This document shows positions 1-11,164 of a stretch of 64,000 nucleotides of DNA, piece by piece. Each line of letters begins with the position of its first letter. Within the stretch, counting starts at the first letter, position 1. The stretch is from positions 870,501-934,500 of the forward strand of contig NC_009912.1 of NCBI RefSeq assembly GCF_000002415.2. Reading direction: 5' to 3'. The position numbers and the translations under genes are program-made. The notes below the pieces were generated by a model. It ran no database searches, had not been told where the DNA came from, and was given only the letters and a program-made list of their open reading frames with translations. Source of the DNA: Plasmodium vivax. Lineage: Eukaryota > Apicomplexa > Aconoidasida > Haemosporida > Plasmodiidae.

Positions 1-3000
1 AACGACCGCCTTCTCCTTGTACTTGTAATCCCTCACCGTTTTGGCCCTCTCATACGTGTGGTAGGCCTTCTTCACATTTTTTAAAATGTATTTAACCTGC
101 TGCCGACGGGAAACTCTATAAACGCACGACTTGATTAGGAACAGTTCGTCCGCCTGTTCCTCACTCAGGGAGAGGACAAAGTGTGTGCTCTCTTCCACCG
201 TGGCATTCGGTTTGCCCGGCGATGATGGCCATCCCCCCACGGAGGTACTCCCCACGGAGGTACTCCCCATGGAGGTACTCCCCAGGGTGCTTATACAGTA
301 CATCCCTTTGGACGATGCGATTAAACTCCTAAAGTAGTTACTCTCCTGCCCTTGCGTAGACGGACTGCCTCTCCCAAAAAAGGTCCTCTTTATGAGCATT
401 TGGGAAGCTACCACATCGAATAGAAAAATAATGATGCACATCTTCTTCCCTCGGCGATCAACTGAGAGGTACCTTTTAACGAAGGGGTGCCCCACAGGGT
501 GGGTCCCCCTAGGGTAGTCGCTCCCTAACGATACGATGAGCGGATTCGGTAACGCGTCGTCGTCCCCTGGGGAGGCACTTCCAAAATGATTTTTTTCCTC
601 TCGTGGAGGAGTGTCCTCATCCCATGGTGTCTTCCCCATCCCGTTTGCATCACTTTCGTTGTTACGGTAGCAGCGGGGGGTTCTTCTCCGTTTGGGCCTC
701 TTTTTTGGGGGAGCGTCCCTCCTCTCCTCGGGTGCTCCGCTACATGGTGCTTCTCCCCTACCTGTTGGGCCCCCCCCGCTTGGACCATCCCCCTGGGGGG
801 GGGAGAAAAAGGCGTACTTCCTTCTCTTGTATATCTCGTTGAAGGCACTTTTGCTGATTTGCAGCGAGACGGGGGTGGGGCGCCCACTCGGGGGGCTTGC
901 ACCTTTCGGTGGTTGCGCCAGTGGTGATTGCCGCTGTGATGGTTGCGCCTTCCCGTCTGAAATCCTCTTAGTAATAGTGCCACCCCTGCCATAGGTAGCC
1001 CCCCCCAAAACTGCGTCAATCGCGATGTCCAAATCTGCCCCAACGCAACTACCGCCTTGGGAGGAGGTGGAGCCCCCCCCCCGGGCATACACCTCTTGGA
1101 AAAGCTTAAAGGTGTAGTGGTACGCAAAGGCGTAGGTGTAGAAGCTGTCGATGTGGGGAACACTGCGTAGGGCTTGAAATTGGGCTGCGCTGTTTATGTA
1201 GTTGCTTTCCCTTGGGGGGGGCGACTCTTCCGTTTGTTTGCTCCATTTGGCACGCTGCTGCAAAGGGGCGCTCCTGCGTAGGTGCCTGCCCAGGTGTCTT
1301 CCAAAATGTCCCTCTTTCTGCTTCTCTCTTTTTTTCCCCCCCTCGGCCCCTCCAGCGGTGCCCCTCGGCCACAACCGCGGGGGGAAGTTCCGGAGGCTCC
1401 TCAAGCTGAGGCATTTAACAAAGTAATCGGAGCATAAAATGCGGTCCTCAACCTCCTCATTCGCGCCATCCTTTTTAACAACCCTCATGAACCGCAACTT
1501 GTCCACAAGGGCAACGTCCGTGTTGACAGCGAGGCGGTAGTTCACCAGGGTGAGGTTCGCGCCATACGCTGTGGAAAAATGAAAAAAAAAAACCATCCCC
1601 CTTTCGGCAAATAAGACGAAGGAGCTGCTGTTCATTACCCTCTCCACATTCACAACCTCCACGGGGAGGTATAACTTTCCAATGGGTATCAAAATGTTGT
1701 TAACGGTGGTGTTTCTCTTCCTTTTTCTTTTTTTAAAAAATATAATGTTGGCTTGTCCCTTATCATTCGTGGTGATCAGTATGATGTGCGTTTTGCGAAT
1801 GACTCTCTGTTGATGGGTCCCCCCATGGGAGTGGTGTCCCCTTCTTCTCCTCCTCTGGAGCTTCTCCTTCTCGCGTATTAACTTATCCCTCACCTTTTGG
1901 TAATCAAAATTGGCTTCCTCCAAACAGGTGAGAGATATAACTCGCAGGTGGTGCAAATCCTCTATGAGTCTCTTCACAATTTGGCAATGCTGTGCAGCAA
2001 TTTCATTTGTGGCTTCTCCCTCCTTTGTCTTCAACTCGTCGCTACGAAAAGGTGTTAAGGCTGTTTGGGTTACTCCGCTGCTACGTTGTGGGGGATCCGC
2101 CATGTGCTCCCCAATGAGCCGACTCAACTTTTGACACATCAGGAGCAACTTCTCATTCGTGAGTCTATCTCCGTTCGGCGAGCACCCCCTTGGGTCATTC
2201 TCCCTTCCTTCGCTGGGTTCTTCCTCCAGGGGGGTTACATCGCGCTGATCGCGGTGGACACGGGCACTTGGTAGCTTCCCCGACGGCAATTTCCCCGCCG
2301 CTAACTTCCCCATCGGCAGTTTCCCTGTTTGAATGGCGGACGGGTCCCCCCCCGAATCGCCCCACGCAGAGTTAAAAATATGAGCGACGAAGCTATTCAG
2401 AAGGTAAATGTGCATGGCTAGCTCGCGCGTAATTGAGGGCCCCCCGTTTTGCCTCCTCAACAGGGTAGAAGCGGACGAGTTGCTCAGCGTTCTACTGCTG
2501 GAGTAGAAGAAAAGGGAAAAGTACAGGAGGAGAAGTTTCAGCCTGGTGGAGAGGCCCAGCAGCAGCGCCGTCGCTTTCCGCGCATCGTCAGCAGTAACTG
2601 TGTTGTCTGCAGTAACCGTGTTGTCTGCACCATGGGTGTTCTCCTTCCCATGGCTCACCCAGCCGTGTCGGCAGAAAAAGTTCCTCTCGAAAATCTGCTC
2701 AAATACGGGGTCCCCCTGGAGAAACTTCATTTTTTGAAGATGATACTGGCACAGTGGACATGCCCCAAAACTGTGCCTCCCCGTTTCGCCACCCTTCGAG
2801 TCATTGGTAAACCCATTAAGCTGCTTCCCATCACTAGATGGGTCTACTAAACAGTTGCTGCAACTCATCAGATGTTCATCACCAGGGGGGTCCCTTCCAT
2901 ATTTGTTAAGAACATCCCAATCGTTTGTCTCAAACAGGTTGGTCCTCCACAAATGACTCATCAGCTTCATCATTTGGCTCTCTTCCCTTTCGAAAAGGAA

Positions 3001-4689
3001 CAAAACGTGCTTCACAAAATCGGCGTGACTGCTTCTGCTTTGTATAAAATAAACGACGAAACATGTTTTTAGGCTTATGCAGTTGGCAAACTCGTTATAG
3101 TAGCTCTCCTTTGGTGGTGTTTCCTCAGTGGGGTGTCTTCTCCTGATGTAAAGTTCCTTATACGGTTGGTCTTCATCGTGGCAATTAGCTGCATGGTGCC
3201 ATGGGGCAACTGCTCCACTCCCAAGGGGGGGAGAAGTGACACGGTTTGAATGCCCCACCTCGCTCTGTAGGGGCGACTTTCCAAATAACCCCCCATTTGG
3301 TGCATTCCTCACGGGGATATGCCCTTCTCCCAATAGGTGCTTACAACGAGCGGCACTTAAACTGCTGATGATACACTGCTCATCATGGGGTGGATCACTC
3401 GGCACATTTGAGTACCCCTCCGACGTGCACTCCAAGAGAGTTACAAAGGAAATGTCTTTTCGAAAGCGAATGCAGGATGATTCTTTCTTCTGTCCTTTTT
3501 CGATGCGTATTTTTTTCACCTTGATGGGGCACTTGCTTCTGCTGGCCAGGGGGTGCTTTCTGCGTCGGCCCCCGTCAGCGGGAGTACACCCGCTTTGTAA
3601 GGCGGTTTGTTCGGCGGTTCGTAGACCGCTCCCTTTTCCGCTTCTTTTGCCGCCCTGGTCCGGGCCCCCCTCGGGGCGACTCATACCTACCGCGTAGACG
3701 TGCGCCCTGCTGCTCCGCGCAAAAGAAGACGAAATGTAGTTGAGCCTTCTCCTCCCATTTCTGTTCCTGCGAATGATGTAGTGCCTGAGCTGCAAAGGGT
3801 CGTAAACGATATCAACGTCCCTCTGGTGGGATATGCATTTAACGCCGAAGTCATAGCCGAGACAGTAGTCACTTAACTTTTTGTATATCCAATTAGATTC
3901 ATTCGCTGCCACAAAAAAAAGGACATTTTCTATGGAGAGTAGAAGCACTCCTCTTAAGTTACACACGTGGATGTGTCTGGCATACTGCTGGAAAAACTCA
4001 TTTTTCTTTTCTTCACCCTTTAGGGTTAGGTACTCCCCATATTTGGTCAGCTTGGGTGATCTGAAGTTTCCGAGGAAGCAGGTCTCCACGAAGCATCCGT
4101 CAAACTTCAAAATTCGGAAATTCAATTTTTCATCCGCGACGAGGAACTGGTCCTGGCGCTTCCCCTCCTGGACCTGTGGGCGGTGCACGGGTAGGCGTAA
4201 CAGAATGAACAGAGGTGACGCACACCGAGGGGGCAGACATTCTGGCGGGGTGGCAAAACAACCCCTTTTGATATACCCTGCGGGGTTCGAACCAGAAGAT
4301 CAAATATGGACTGCCTTACTTGCAGGTGGATTATCTTGAGGAAGGTGTTTTGGACGTAAATCGTTTCTTTGAAGTCCCCCGTGAGAAGCTCCAGGTAGGA
4401 GTCCTACGAGGTGGCGCGTTGGGAGGCACGTTCGGCATGTGCGGCAAGAGGGGAACGTGCGCCTGCTAGCATAAGTACATACCCGCACAGGTGCACACAC
4501 CCATACGTTCGCGTACCCTTGCATGGACACATATGGGTGTCTCTTCCCCCTCCGAAATCTTCTTCAGGAGAGCAACGCCCGTCTTACCTTTGCGGCCAGG
4601 AGGAAGTCCCTTTTGCTACCCTTGACGAATTTCCCCCGCAGGAGGAAATCCACTCGATTGCTGCTCTGGCATGTTTGTACGCTTAGCAT
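1..4689 (-). CDS. Large CPSF-A/DDB1/SF3B3-superfamily-like protein, C terminus beyond window
   Basis: I read three exons: 4588-4689, 4320-4403 and 1-4173, joined in phase 0 with GTAAG-type donors and CAG/TAG acceptors. The third exon stays open without a stop for all 4173 bases to the window edge, giving at least 1453 residues. The start at 4689 (MLSVQTC) is chosen because the family typically begins with Met, about ten residues, then a strand and a GxF motif; here NRVDFLLRGKFVKG follows. The next strands (KRDFLLAAKDSYLELL; DQFLVADEKLNFRILKFD; IHVCNLRGVLLLSIENVLFF) fit the first blades of an MMS1_N-type beta-propeller, as in CPSF160, DDB1 and SF3B3. Low-complexity Gly/Ser/Pro-rich inserts separate further strand-rich blocks. 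The family would place it in pre-mRNA 3'-end cleavage, splicing or ubiquitin ligase scaffolds; which member is not decided. The coding call is firm; the family call is inference from strand pattern only. Confidence 0.8.
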
Positions 4690-6160
4690 TTCTTGCAAAA
4701 GGGGCAGGGGGGCGGCAAGCTCAAACCCACGTGAGACGCGGAAGAGGTGAACTGCTGGCACAATGGATACTCGCTGCGGGGTTACACGTTTTGTCCGTTG
4801 CCACTGCACGGCGTACCGCAGAAGGCATCGAAATGGAGCGAGCGGAGAGGTTGAATCTAACGGAGGTGAGCTGCGGCGAACTGCGGTGAAATGAGCTGAT
4901 CAGCGCTGATGCAACGCGGCGCTCGCTGAGCCATCCCCTGCAGCGCAAGCAAAATCAGGGGCACACATAACTCCGGATGGAGCGAAGCAGGGCAAAGCAT
5001 ATCGCTGCCAAATGGCGAAAAACGAAACATAAATTGAAAAAGTTACCGATGGGTAGGTAAAATTGCAAAACGTACGATTCGAGTGAACAAAAAGTTTCAC
5101 TCCTACTTATTATGGCTGTGCTAAATTGATCAAAGCTACTCAGAGGAAAAAAAAAAAAAAAAAGGGACTGAGGAGATCATGGGCATAATTTTTGAGAGCC
5201 TCCTTTTTTTTTTTTTTTTTTTTTTTTCTTCCGCCACATGTGCACGTAGGCATGTGGCCAAGCACACCTGAGTGGTGTGGGCTCGCTACACATCATGTGA
5301 AAGTCCCAACAGAAAGGGAACCACTAAATGGCAAGTTGTAGGTAAAGTGGGAAATGCTGCTATATTTTTTTTTTTTGAGGGGAAAATAATTGCAGCTAAA
5401 TGAACAATTCACCTGCCGAGAGGGAGGTGAACATCCCCCTCCTGTGTTAGCTCTGCTCCCCAAGAGGGATGTGCCCCGATGAGAGTCTCCCTTTTGCGAG
5501 TAGCCCCATTGAGGTGTATCTCATATATGTTAACTTGTGTATAGTATTTTCCTGGAGGCACTTTTTTTTCGCCCTTTTTTCCCATCGCTAAAGTAGCCAC
5601 AACAGGTGATAACCTTATACACGCGGTGCTCTCTCCCAGTTTGGGAAGGCCTATGTGCGGTATGTCCTGCAAATGTGCCCATAAAAAGGGCCGTAATTTT
5701 TTTTTTCCCCCCCCACCTGTGTATGTTCCAACTGGATTGCCTCCCCTCATAGTAAGTTTAAAGAAGACCTCCAAAGGATCCACATGTGGCGTGTTGCCAA
5801 CGCAAAAGTAGATGGAAAAAGGGACACGCACATACCACATGTGATGGAAATGTGAATTGCAAGTTTATCCTCACCCGGTCGATACGGTTTCCCCTTAAAT
5901 GTGAAAAAAAAAAAAAGAGGAAAGGAAGGAAGGAAGGAAGGTACACCTGGGTTAAGAGAGCAAAGTGGATCTATTCACAAAATGGCTGTGCTCACACAGC
6001 GCCGCGGCCTTCGCTCGGCGATGGACGTGTGAACCGCTGCCTGTTGACAACTTGGGTGGGTAGGGACCCCCCCTCTTGAAGGGACTCCTGCTGAGGGGAC
6101 TCCTCCTGGGGGGACATCCTAGCGATGGCACATTTTGTGCAGAAGTCCAGAGGAGGAAGG
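4690..6160. other. Intergenic region between the CPSF-A-like gene and fabG
   Basis: No convincing gene. It holds the 5' flank of the CPSF-A-like gene and the 3' flank of fabG. It contains an A tract near 5145-5163, a T tract of more than 20 bases near 5203-5227, another T run near 5366, and an (AAGG)n run at about 5921-5940. Short open frames here lack domain signals and Plasmodium-like amino-acid composition. Confidence 0.7.
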
Positions 6161-7573
6161 TCACGTGGATAGGCCGCCATCAATTACGAACACCTTTCCG
6201 CTAATGTAAGCGGCAATCTCGGAGGCGAGAAAGGCCACCAAATTGGCCACCTGCAGGGGTAGTAGCAAAGGGGGGGGAGGAGTAATAAATTGGTGGGCAT
6301 ATACGCGTCTAGACATGTAATGTATAATATGGATATGTGTATGTGAGGGGGGGAGGGCCCTCCGTGTGACGGACTCACCTCTTCCGGCGTCCCCATGCGC
6401 CCGGCGGGGATGTGCGAGATGATGTCCTTCTGAAGGGGGAGCGAAGAAGCGGCAAAAGGGTGAAGCGACGCGGCAAAGGGGGTGAAACGGGATGCGACGA
6501 TGGCGCAAACGGAGAGGGCGTCACTGCTGTGAGCTTATCCGCCCCCTTCCCGCCAAGTTACCTTTATCTGGTCGTTCAGCTTATCCGTCATATCGCTAGC
6601 AATAAACCCCGGGGCAACAGCATTGACGGTTACGTTCCTGGAGGCCAGCTCTTTTGATAGGCTTTTCGTGAACCCAATGACCCCTGCCTTGGAAGACGCG
6701 TAGTTAATTTGACCGGCGTTTCCTGTAAGGCCAACTATGCTAGACATGTTAATGATGCGGCCGTAACGATTGCTCACCATCCGTTTAGCAATCGGCTGAG
6801 TTACATAAAAGAGGGAACTTAAATTCGTCCTCAAGACATCCTCCCACTCGTCGCTGCTCATCCGAAGAGAAATATTATCCCTGGTAACTCCCGCGTTGTT
6901 CACAAGGATGTCTATGGTTTTGTTTTCTGCCAATAGGCTGTTGATCAATTCTGTTGCTTGGTCCTTGTCTGCTAGGTCCACGGCGTACCCGGAGGACTGG
7001 CACCCCATCGATTTGAGTTCGTCCACCACGCTATCGCAGGATTTCTGAGCGGGGGGGGAAAGATAGAAAAGAGAAAAAATAGACTCATCACTGGGTAGGA
7101 CGAAGCCGCGAATGGCGCAGTTGTTCGCAGGTTAAGAGGCCAAAGGGGGAACTCCATCCAGTTCGTCCAATTGGCATACCGCTCCTAACGAACCTGCGTT
7201 CGACTGACGCACAGCACGGTGGACACCGAGCCGGCCAGCGTCTTGGCGATGCTCCTGCCAATTCCTCTCCCCGCGCCCGTGACGAGTGCCACGCGGCCGT
7301 CTCCGCAGTGGTAGTAGTTTCGCCTCTGGTCGGGTGCCGCGTGCAGCACCACATTGCTGGGTGCGCCCCGTTCGGGGGCCATCTGCGGAGGGGGCAAGCG
7401 AAACGGATGAGAAGTGGAGAAGTTGCAACGTGAAGAAGTAACAACGTGCAGGTGTGACGATGTGGAGGTGACCCCCCGGTTACCTGCGCACCGCCTCGCG
7501 CATGCATCAGTTTGTAGCCCCTCAGTAGGCTCACGAGGAGGGAGCACAGGAAGCAGCAGTGTAGGGCTATCAT
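6161..7573 (-). CDS. fabG: 3-oxoacyl-[acyl-carrier-protein] reductase, apicoplast (FabG)
   Basis: Five exons: 7484-7573, 7194-7382, 6562-7044, 6379-6429 and 6161-6250, all joined in phase 0, giving 300 residues, close to the P. falciparum enzyme as I recall it. FabG reduces 3-oxoacyl-ACP with NADPH in type II fatty-acid synthesis in the apicoplast. The Rossmann motif TGAGRGIG lies at residues 65-72, NNAG in the central strand, and the catalytic Ser195, Tyr208 (NYASSK) and Lys212 are all present. The C terminus GKVFVIDGGLST is typical of the family. Exon 1 encodes a hydrophobic leader (MIALHCCFLCSLLVSLL) followed by a basic stretch: a signal plus transit peptide for the apicoplast. The donor of intron 2 is GTTCGT, unusual but supported by the protein alignment (SRTQ joined to KSCDS). 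Confidence 0.95.
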
Positions 7574-7927
7574 CTTAGCACGCAAAAAAAAAAAAAAAAA
7601 AAGGAGCATACGTGAGAGGAACGTGTGTGACCTGGATCACATTATCATTTGCAATTTTTATTAAGATTTTTTATTTTATTTTTTTTTGTCCCTTTGGGAA
7701 GAACAATTCTCGTTCGCCTCGCCCACCACGATGTGGTTTTCCACAGTATGACTGTGTGCACACGCGGAACGGCGTGCCTTTTCTCGCATTCCTTTTGCTG
7801 CTCGACATGGAGCGTCGTGCACCCACACTGCTAAGTTCGAGGGTTCTACGCAATTATCTCTTCTTCGCTATGCTTCGTTTGGAATACCTGTTGGGAGGGT
7901 GACCCGATGGGGCGCCACGCTCCCGCA

Positions 7928-7958
<31 letters not shown>

Positions 7959-8512
7959 GTTCATATTTTTTTTTCCAAATTGTGGCAAAAACAGCCAAGC
8001 CATTTTTTCCTTGCACTTTCGAAAAGAAGAAGGGAAGCATACTTGCGTACGCGGAGAATAGCGAAAATGTGCGTCTCTACAAACGATTAAGTGAAGGGTG
8101 CAACATGTTTGTGATTTTTTCTCGCCCGTTTGGCAGAAGGGTGTTAATAAAATTGGGAGCACATTATGCGCACCGCCTTTTCGGTGGACGCCCCTGGAGG
8201 GGGCAGTCTTTCCATTAGGCACTTTCGCAAGCGACTTTGTTTCTCGAACGACTTCCTTTCGCGGGTGCGAATGGACATGCGGGGGGGTTAAAGGTTTTTT
8301 TTTTTTGGGAGCATAAAATGGCGCACGCGGGGGCGCGACGGAGGAACGAAAAAAAAGGGTAAATGGGAGGAAGGAGAGCGGCAACGTGGATCGAAGCGTG
8401 AACAGAAGCGTGAGCAGAAGCGTACGCCGCACCTCGAACCGTGGCATGGCCACAGACACACGCACTGCTATCGCACTGCTGCTCACCGCTTCCACTTCCG
8501 CCGCTTCCTCGA
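7574..8512. other. Intergenic region between fabG and RPB3
   Basis: No gene supported. Both flanking genes lie on the minus strand, so this is the promoter side of fabG and the 3' side of RPB3. Long homopolymer tracts stand at about 7585-7602 (A), 7930-7958 (T) and 8299-8308 (T). Apparent open frames are made of poly-Lys or poly-Phe encoded by these tracts. Confidence 0.7.
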
Positions 8513-9514
8513 TCACTCGAGGTCGAGCTGAATTCCGTAGAGGGAGACGCCCTGCTCCTTGAGCTGCTTGGCGACCTCGTCGATGGAGTAGTAGGAGGCC
8601 TTGATTTGGGGCTCCAGCGTCTTCAACTTGTTCTCCAAAATTTCAATGGCCATTTCGACAACCTGCTCGGGCGGCATGGACCCAACAGACTCGACCTTAA
8701 AATGAAACTTCGTCTCATCGTAAATAATTTTAACCACGTCTTTGTATCCCAATTCGTTTAGAAATTCAATACAGCTCTCTGCCATGACGACGCTCATATT
8801 TTCATTTAGCCTTAGGGACACCTCCCTATCATGAGCCTCTGCATTTTTCAAAACGTAGCAATTTTTATTTAAGCTGTTGGCTAGCAAAAGCTTATGTTCC
8901 CTGGATAGGGAATTGATTAGGTGATGTTTGATGGCAACCTTGTGGTCAATTCTGTAGGACACATTTGCAGGAATCCACTTGGCATGCATTTTTCCTATTC
9001 CTTTCGTGGCTATTAGCTTCATATGCAACGTTTGATTTTTAGATAAAGTAACAATTGGAATGGCATTGCTCTCCGCCATCTGGTTGTTTCTATCCTCCAA
9101 GGGGACAGGCATGGGAACGTTCGGCTCATGTTCCACAGACTCAATATCATGATGAGTTATTTCAATTTTGCTAACATTGTTGCATTTCACTTGGATCAAA
9201 TACTGAATGGTGCACTTCGAGCAGGTCTCTTTGCATTTGCATTTTTCCCTAAATTCGAAATTTTTAACATTTGTGCTGTCGATAGGTATTAACCCTAATC
9301 TGTGTGCTAGGAATTCGTCGTGGAATGGACTCGTGTTTTCGTATACATTCACCACGTCGATGGCTAGTGTTGGGATTTCCGACAGCATGATTCTTCTTAG
9401 CGCGTTCGCCATGCCCGTGTTGCTGTTGTGCAGCACGAACGTCATTTCGTCCTTCGTCAGCTTGGTAATTTCCACTTCGTGCCGCTTCGCGGCGTCCTTC
9501 GCGTGCGCGTTCAT
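8513..9514 (-). CDS. RPB3: DNA-directed RNA polymerase II subunit RPB3
   Basis: A single exon of 333 residues. RPB3 is the alpha-like subunit that pairs with RPB11 to nucleate assembly of RNA polymerase II in the nucleus. Residues 37-53 carry the alpha-motif NALRRIMLSEIPTLAID near the N terminus. A cysteine cluster CKCKETCSKC (Cys92, 94, 98, 101) matches the zinc loop of RPB3. The region HRLGLIPID and the later helix near the C terminus (PEQVVEMAIEILENKLKTL) fit the dimerisation fold. Length is in the family range (yeast RPB3 is 318). It is flanked by fabG and an OTU protease, all on the same strand, with separate intergenic regions. The start Met gives the expected spacing to the first motif. 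Confidence 0.95.
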   Translation of the reverse strand: MNAHAKDAAKRHEVEITKLTKDEMTFVLHNSNTGMANALRRIMLSEIPTLAIDVVNVYENTSPFHDEFLAHRLGLIPIDSTNVKNFEFREKCKCKETCSKCTIQYLIQVKCNNVSKIEITHHDIESVEHEPNVPMPVPLEDRNNQMAESNAIPIVTLSKNQTLHMKLIATKGIGKMHAKWIPANVSYRIDHKVAIKHHLINSLSREHKLLLANSLNKNCYVLKNAEAHDREVSLRLNENMSVVMAESCIEFLNELGYKDVVKIIYDETKFHFKVESVGSMPPEQVVEMAIEILENKLKTLEPQIKASYYSIDEVAKQLKEQGVSLYGIQLDLE

Positions 9515-10366
9515 CGTGAGGTTGAGCGGCGGGGAAGTGGCCGCGAAGCGGCAGTGGAGCCTTATGCGCCGCCGACCGCCCAGTTATTTCCTGCTACAAG
9601 CGTGGCCTCTTTCGTGTGGCCGCTTCTTCTTGCGGCGCTTTCTCCAACGCCTTCGCAGAGCCTGGGTTTGGAAAATAACAAAAATAAAAAAAAATAAAAA
9701 AATAAAAACAAACCAAACGAAGTCAAACCAAGCCAACCCAATTCAAATAACAATGGGAACGATGTGACACTACAATAATGACCTTGGGGGTCCCCGTGTT
9801 GACTCCACTTGGAGGAAGTCCCCCGGTTTGTCAGCAAAATTGCGAGGTGACTGTGCTCCCCGTTTTGAGCGATCACACGATGGGGAAAGCGCCACTTTTT
9901 TTTCGCGCGGCGAACCTTTCTGGAAAACGACAGTTGCACCGCCCGACCGCGTACTGCGCGCAGCGCACTTGGGGGAGTTGTCGCGCCGCCCACGGGGGTG
10001 TCACAAAAATGGGCGGCAAAATGGGCAAAAAAAAAGCGGCAAAATGGGCAAAAAAAAAGCGGCAAAAATGGGCGGAAAATATGCAATAAAAATGGCCTGT
10101 AAAATGACCTGCAAAATGGCTTGCAAAAATGAGGGCCAGTGAATGGAACGCAAACCTCGCAGCAACGAGAGGGCAGTATGCTCGCCAAAATGGGGAGCCT
10201 CTCCGCGCCGCGCAAGAAAAAGGTTGGGTCAATCGGCATGTAAATGTAGCACCCAAACAGGGGAACCCCCAATGCACCCACTTGTGCGCATATTTGAACG
10301 GAAAAAAAGATAGCGAGGGGGAACAGAGGTAACAGCGCCCCCCACCGCTGCCCAAGGGGGCAGGCA
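9515..10366. repeat. Intergenic region with a degenerate A-rich tandem repeat (about 10004-10136)
   Basis: Between RPB3 and the OTU gene. On the plus strand, blocks of AAAATGGGC and AAAGCGGC alternate with A8-9 runs from about 10004 to 10080. They then decay to AAAATGGCCTG/AAAATGACCTG units up to about 10136. An A-rich run with repeated AAAAATAAAA lies near 9675-9710. The repeat keeps a 301-codon frame open on the minus strand, which I regard as spurious. Confidence 0.65.
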
Positions 10367-11164
10367 TCACGACCGAGTGAGCCTAAATGAGTCGTAGTGC
10401 GTGGGGCTGGTGTAGGCGAGAAAAACGCACTTCTTGTGCTCCCCCTCCGTTCGATGCTTGGACTCATATTTCAAATGCCAGTTATCCTCAGTGGACGTGA
10501 TAATATAAATAACGCAGTCGAAGGCATCTGCCGTGGCCTTGATGCAGAGCTCATCCCCCCAGTAGCCATTCTGAGACATCTTTTTTGCATACTCGTGAAA
10601 AGTGCCCTCCTCAAAATAAATGGAAAACTCCTCCTGGAAATGCAGCATGTGCTCCACACACTTCCTCCGTACATACATATGATATTTTTGCTGGTTAAAT
10701 AAATTGCAAGAAATTGATCGAAAGAGACAGTTGCCATCTCCTGGAATTTTTACCAATTCGCAGTCGACTGCTGAGAGTCTTGTTTCTAAAATTTTTCTTC
10801 CAGATTTGTAATTGGCTCTTTTGATTTTGCTGTTTCTTTTTAAAAATGAAATTCTTCTGTCGAATGTGCTGTATCGCTTCATTTCTTCTGTCCGTTTTAG
10901 CTTCTGTATGTCTGTCAACACGTGAGCTAAACTTTTTATGTTCATGCTCGTGCTCAGCTTTGCTTCCATTTGCTCGTCTCGCTCGAGGCTCTCGGAGACC
11001 CGCAGGCGGCTCGCCATGTGTCGGTACCGCACGTCGCGCAGCCTCCCGCAGCAGCGGACCTCCATGGTGGGGCTGGAAGTGGAGTCGGGGGAGGAGCGGC
11101 GGCGGAAGGGTCGACGGGAGCGGAGACGGAACGCTTGCGCAGGCCGCTTTACACGCCGATTCAC
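10367..11164 (-). CDS. OTU-like cysteine protease, putative deubiquitinase
   Basis: A single exon of 265 residues. OTU enzymes cleave ubiquitin or ubiquitin-like chains. The catalytic block is intact: Asp143-Gly-Asn-Cys146 in PGDGNCLFRS, and the general-base His256 in SPTHYDSF close to the C terminus. Between them are the expected elements: a Tyr/Arg/Lys helix (YVRRKCVEHM), an acidic helix with FHEYAKKM, the GYWGDE strand start, and a hydrophobic strand (DCVIYII). The N-terminal 60 residues are Arg-rich and low in complexity; Met34 (MEVRCC) or Met50 are alternative starts. The N-terminal helix region rich in Lys and Arg could bind substrate or nucleic acid, but that is inference. It faces the divergent CPR gene over a 1.2-kb intergenic region. 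Confidence 0.9.
   Translation of the reverse strand: MNRRVKRPAQAFRLRSRRPFRRRSSPDSTSSPTMEVRCCGRLRDVRYRHMASRLRVSESLERDEQMEAKLSTSMNIKSLAHVLTDIQKLKRTEEMKRYSTFDRRISFLKRNSKIKRANYKSGRKILETRLSAVDCELVKIPGDGNCLFRSISCNLFNQQKYHMYVRRKCVEHMLHFQEEFSIYFEEGTFHEYAKKMSQNGYWGDELCIKATADAFDCVIYIITSTEDNWHLKYESKHRTEGEHKKCVFLAYTSPTHYDSFRLTRS

Noticed and set aside
525..1163. A 212-codon minus-strand frame
   Set aside because: It is a different frame inside the large CPSF-A-like exon. The exon's own frame is open for all 4.2 kb and has propeller-like strands.
4690..4809. Upstream extension of the CPSF-A-like protein to a Met at 4809
   Set aside because: The extra 40 residues are uncharacteristic. The family pattern starts at MLSVQTC, with the GxF strand at the usual distance.
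9562..10467. A 301-codon minus-strand frame between RPB3 and the OTU gene
   Set aside because: It overlaps the OTU 3' end in another frame, is Phe/Pro/Cys-rich, and is kept open by the A-rich tandem repeat.
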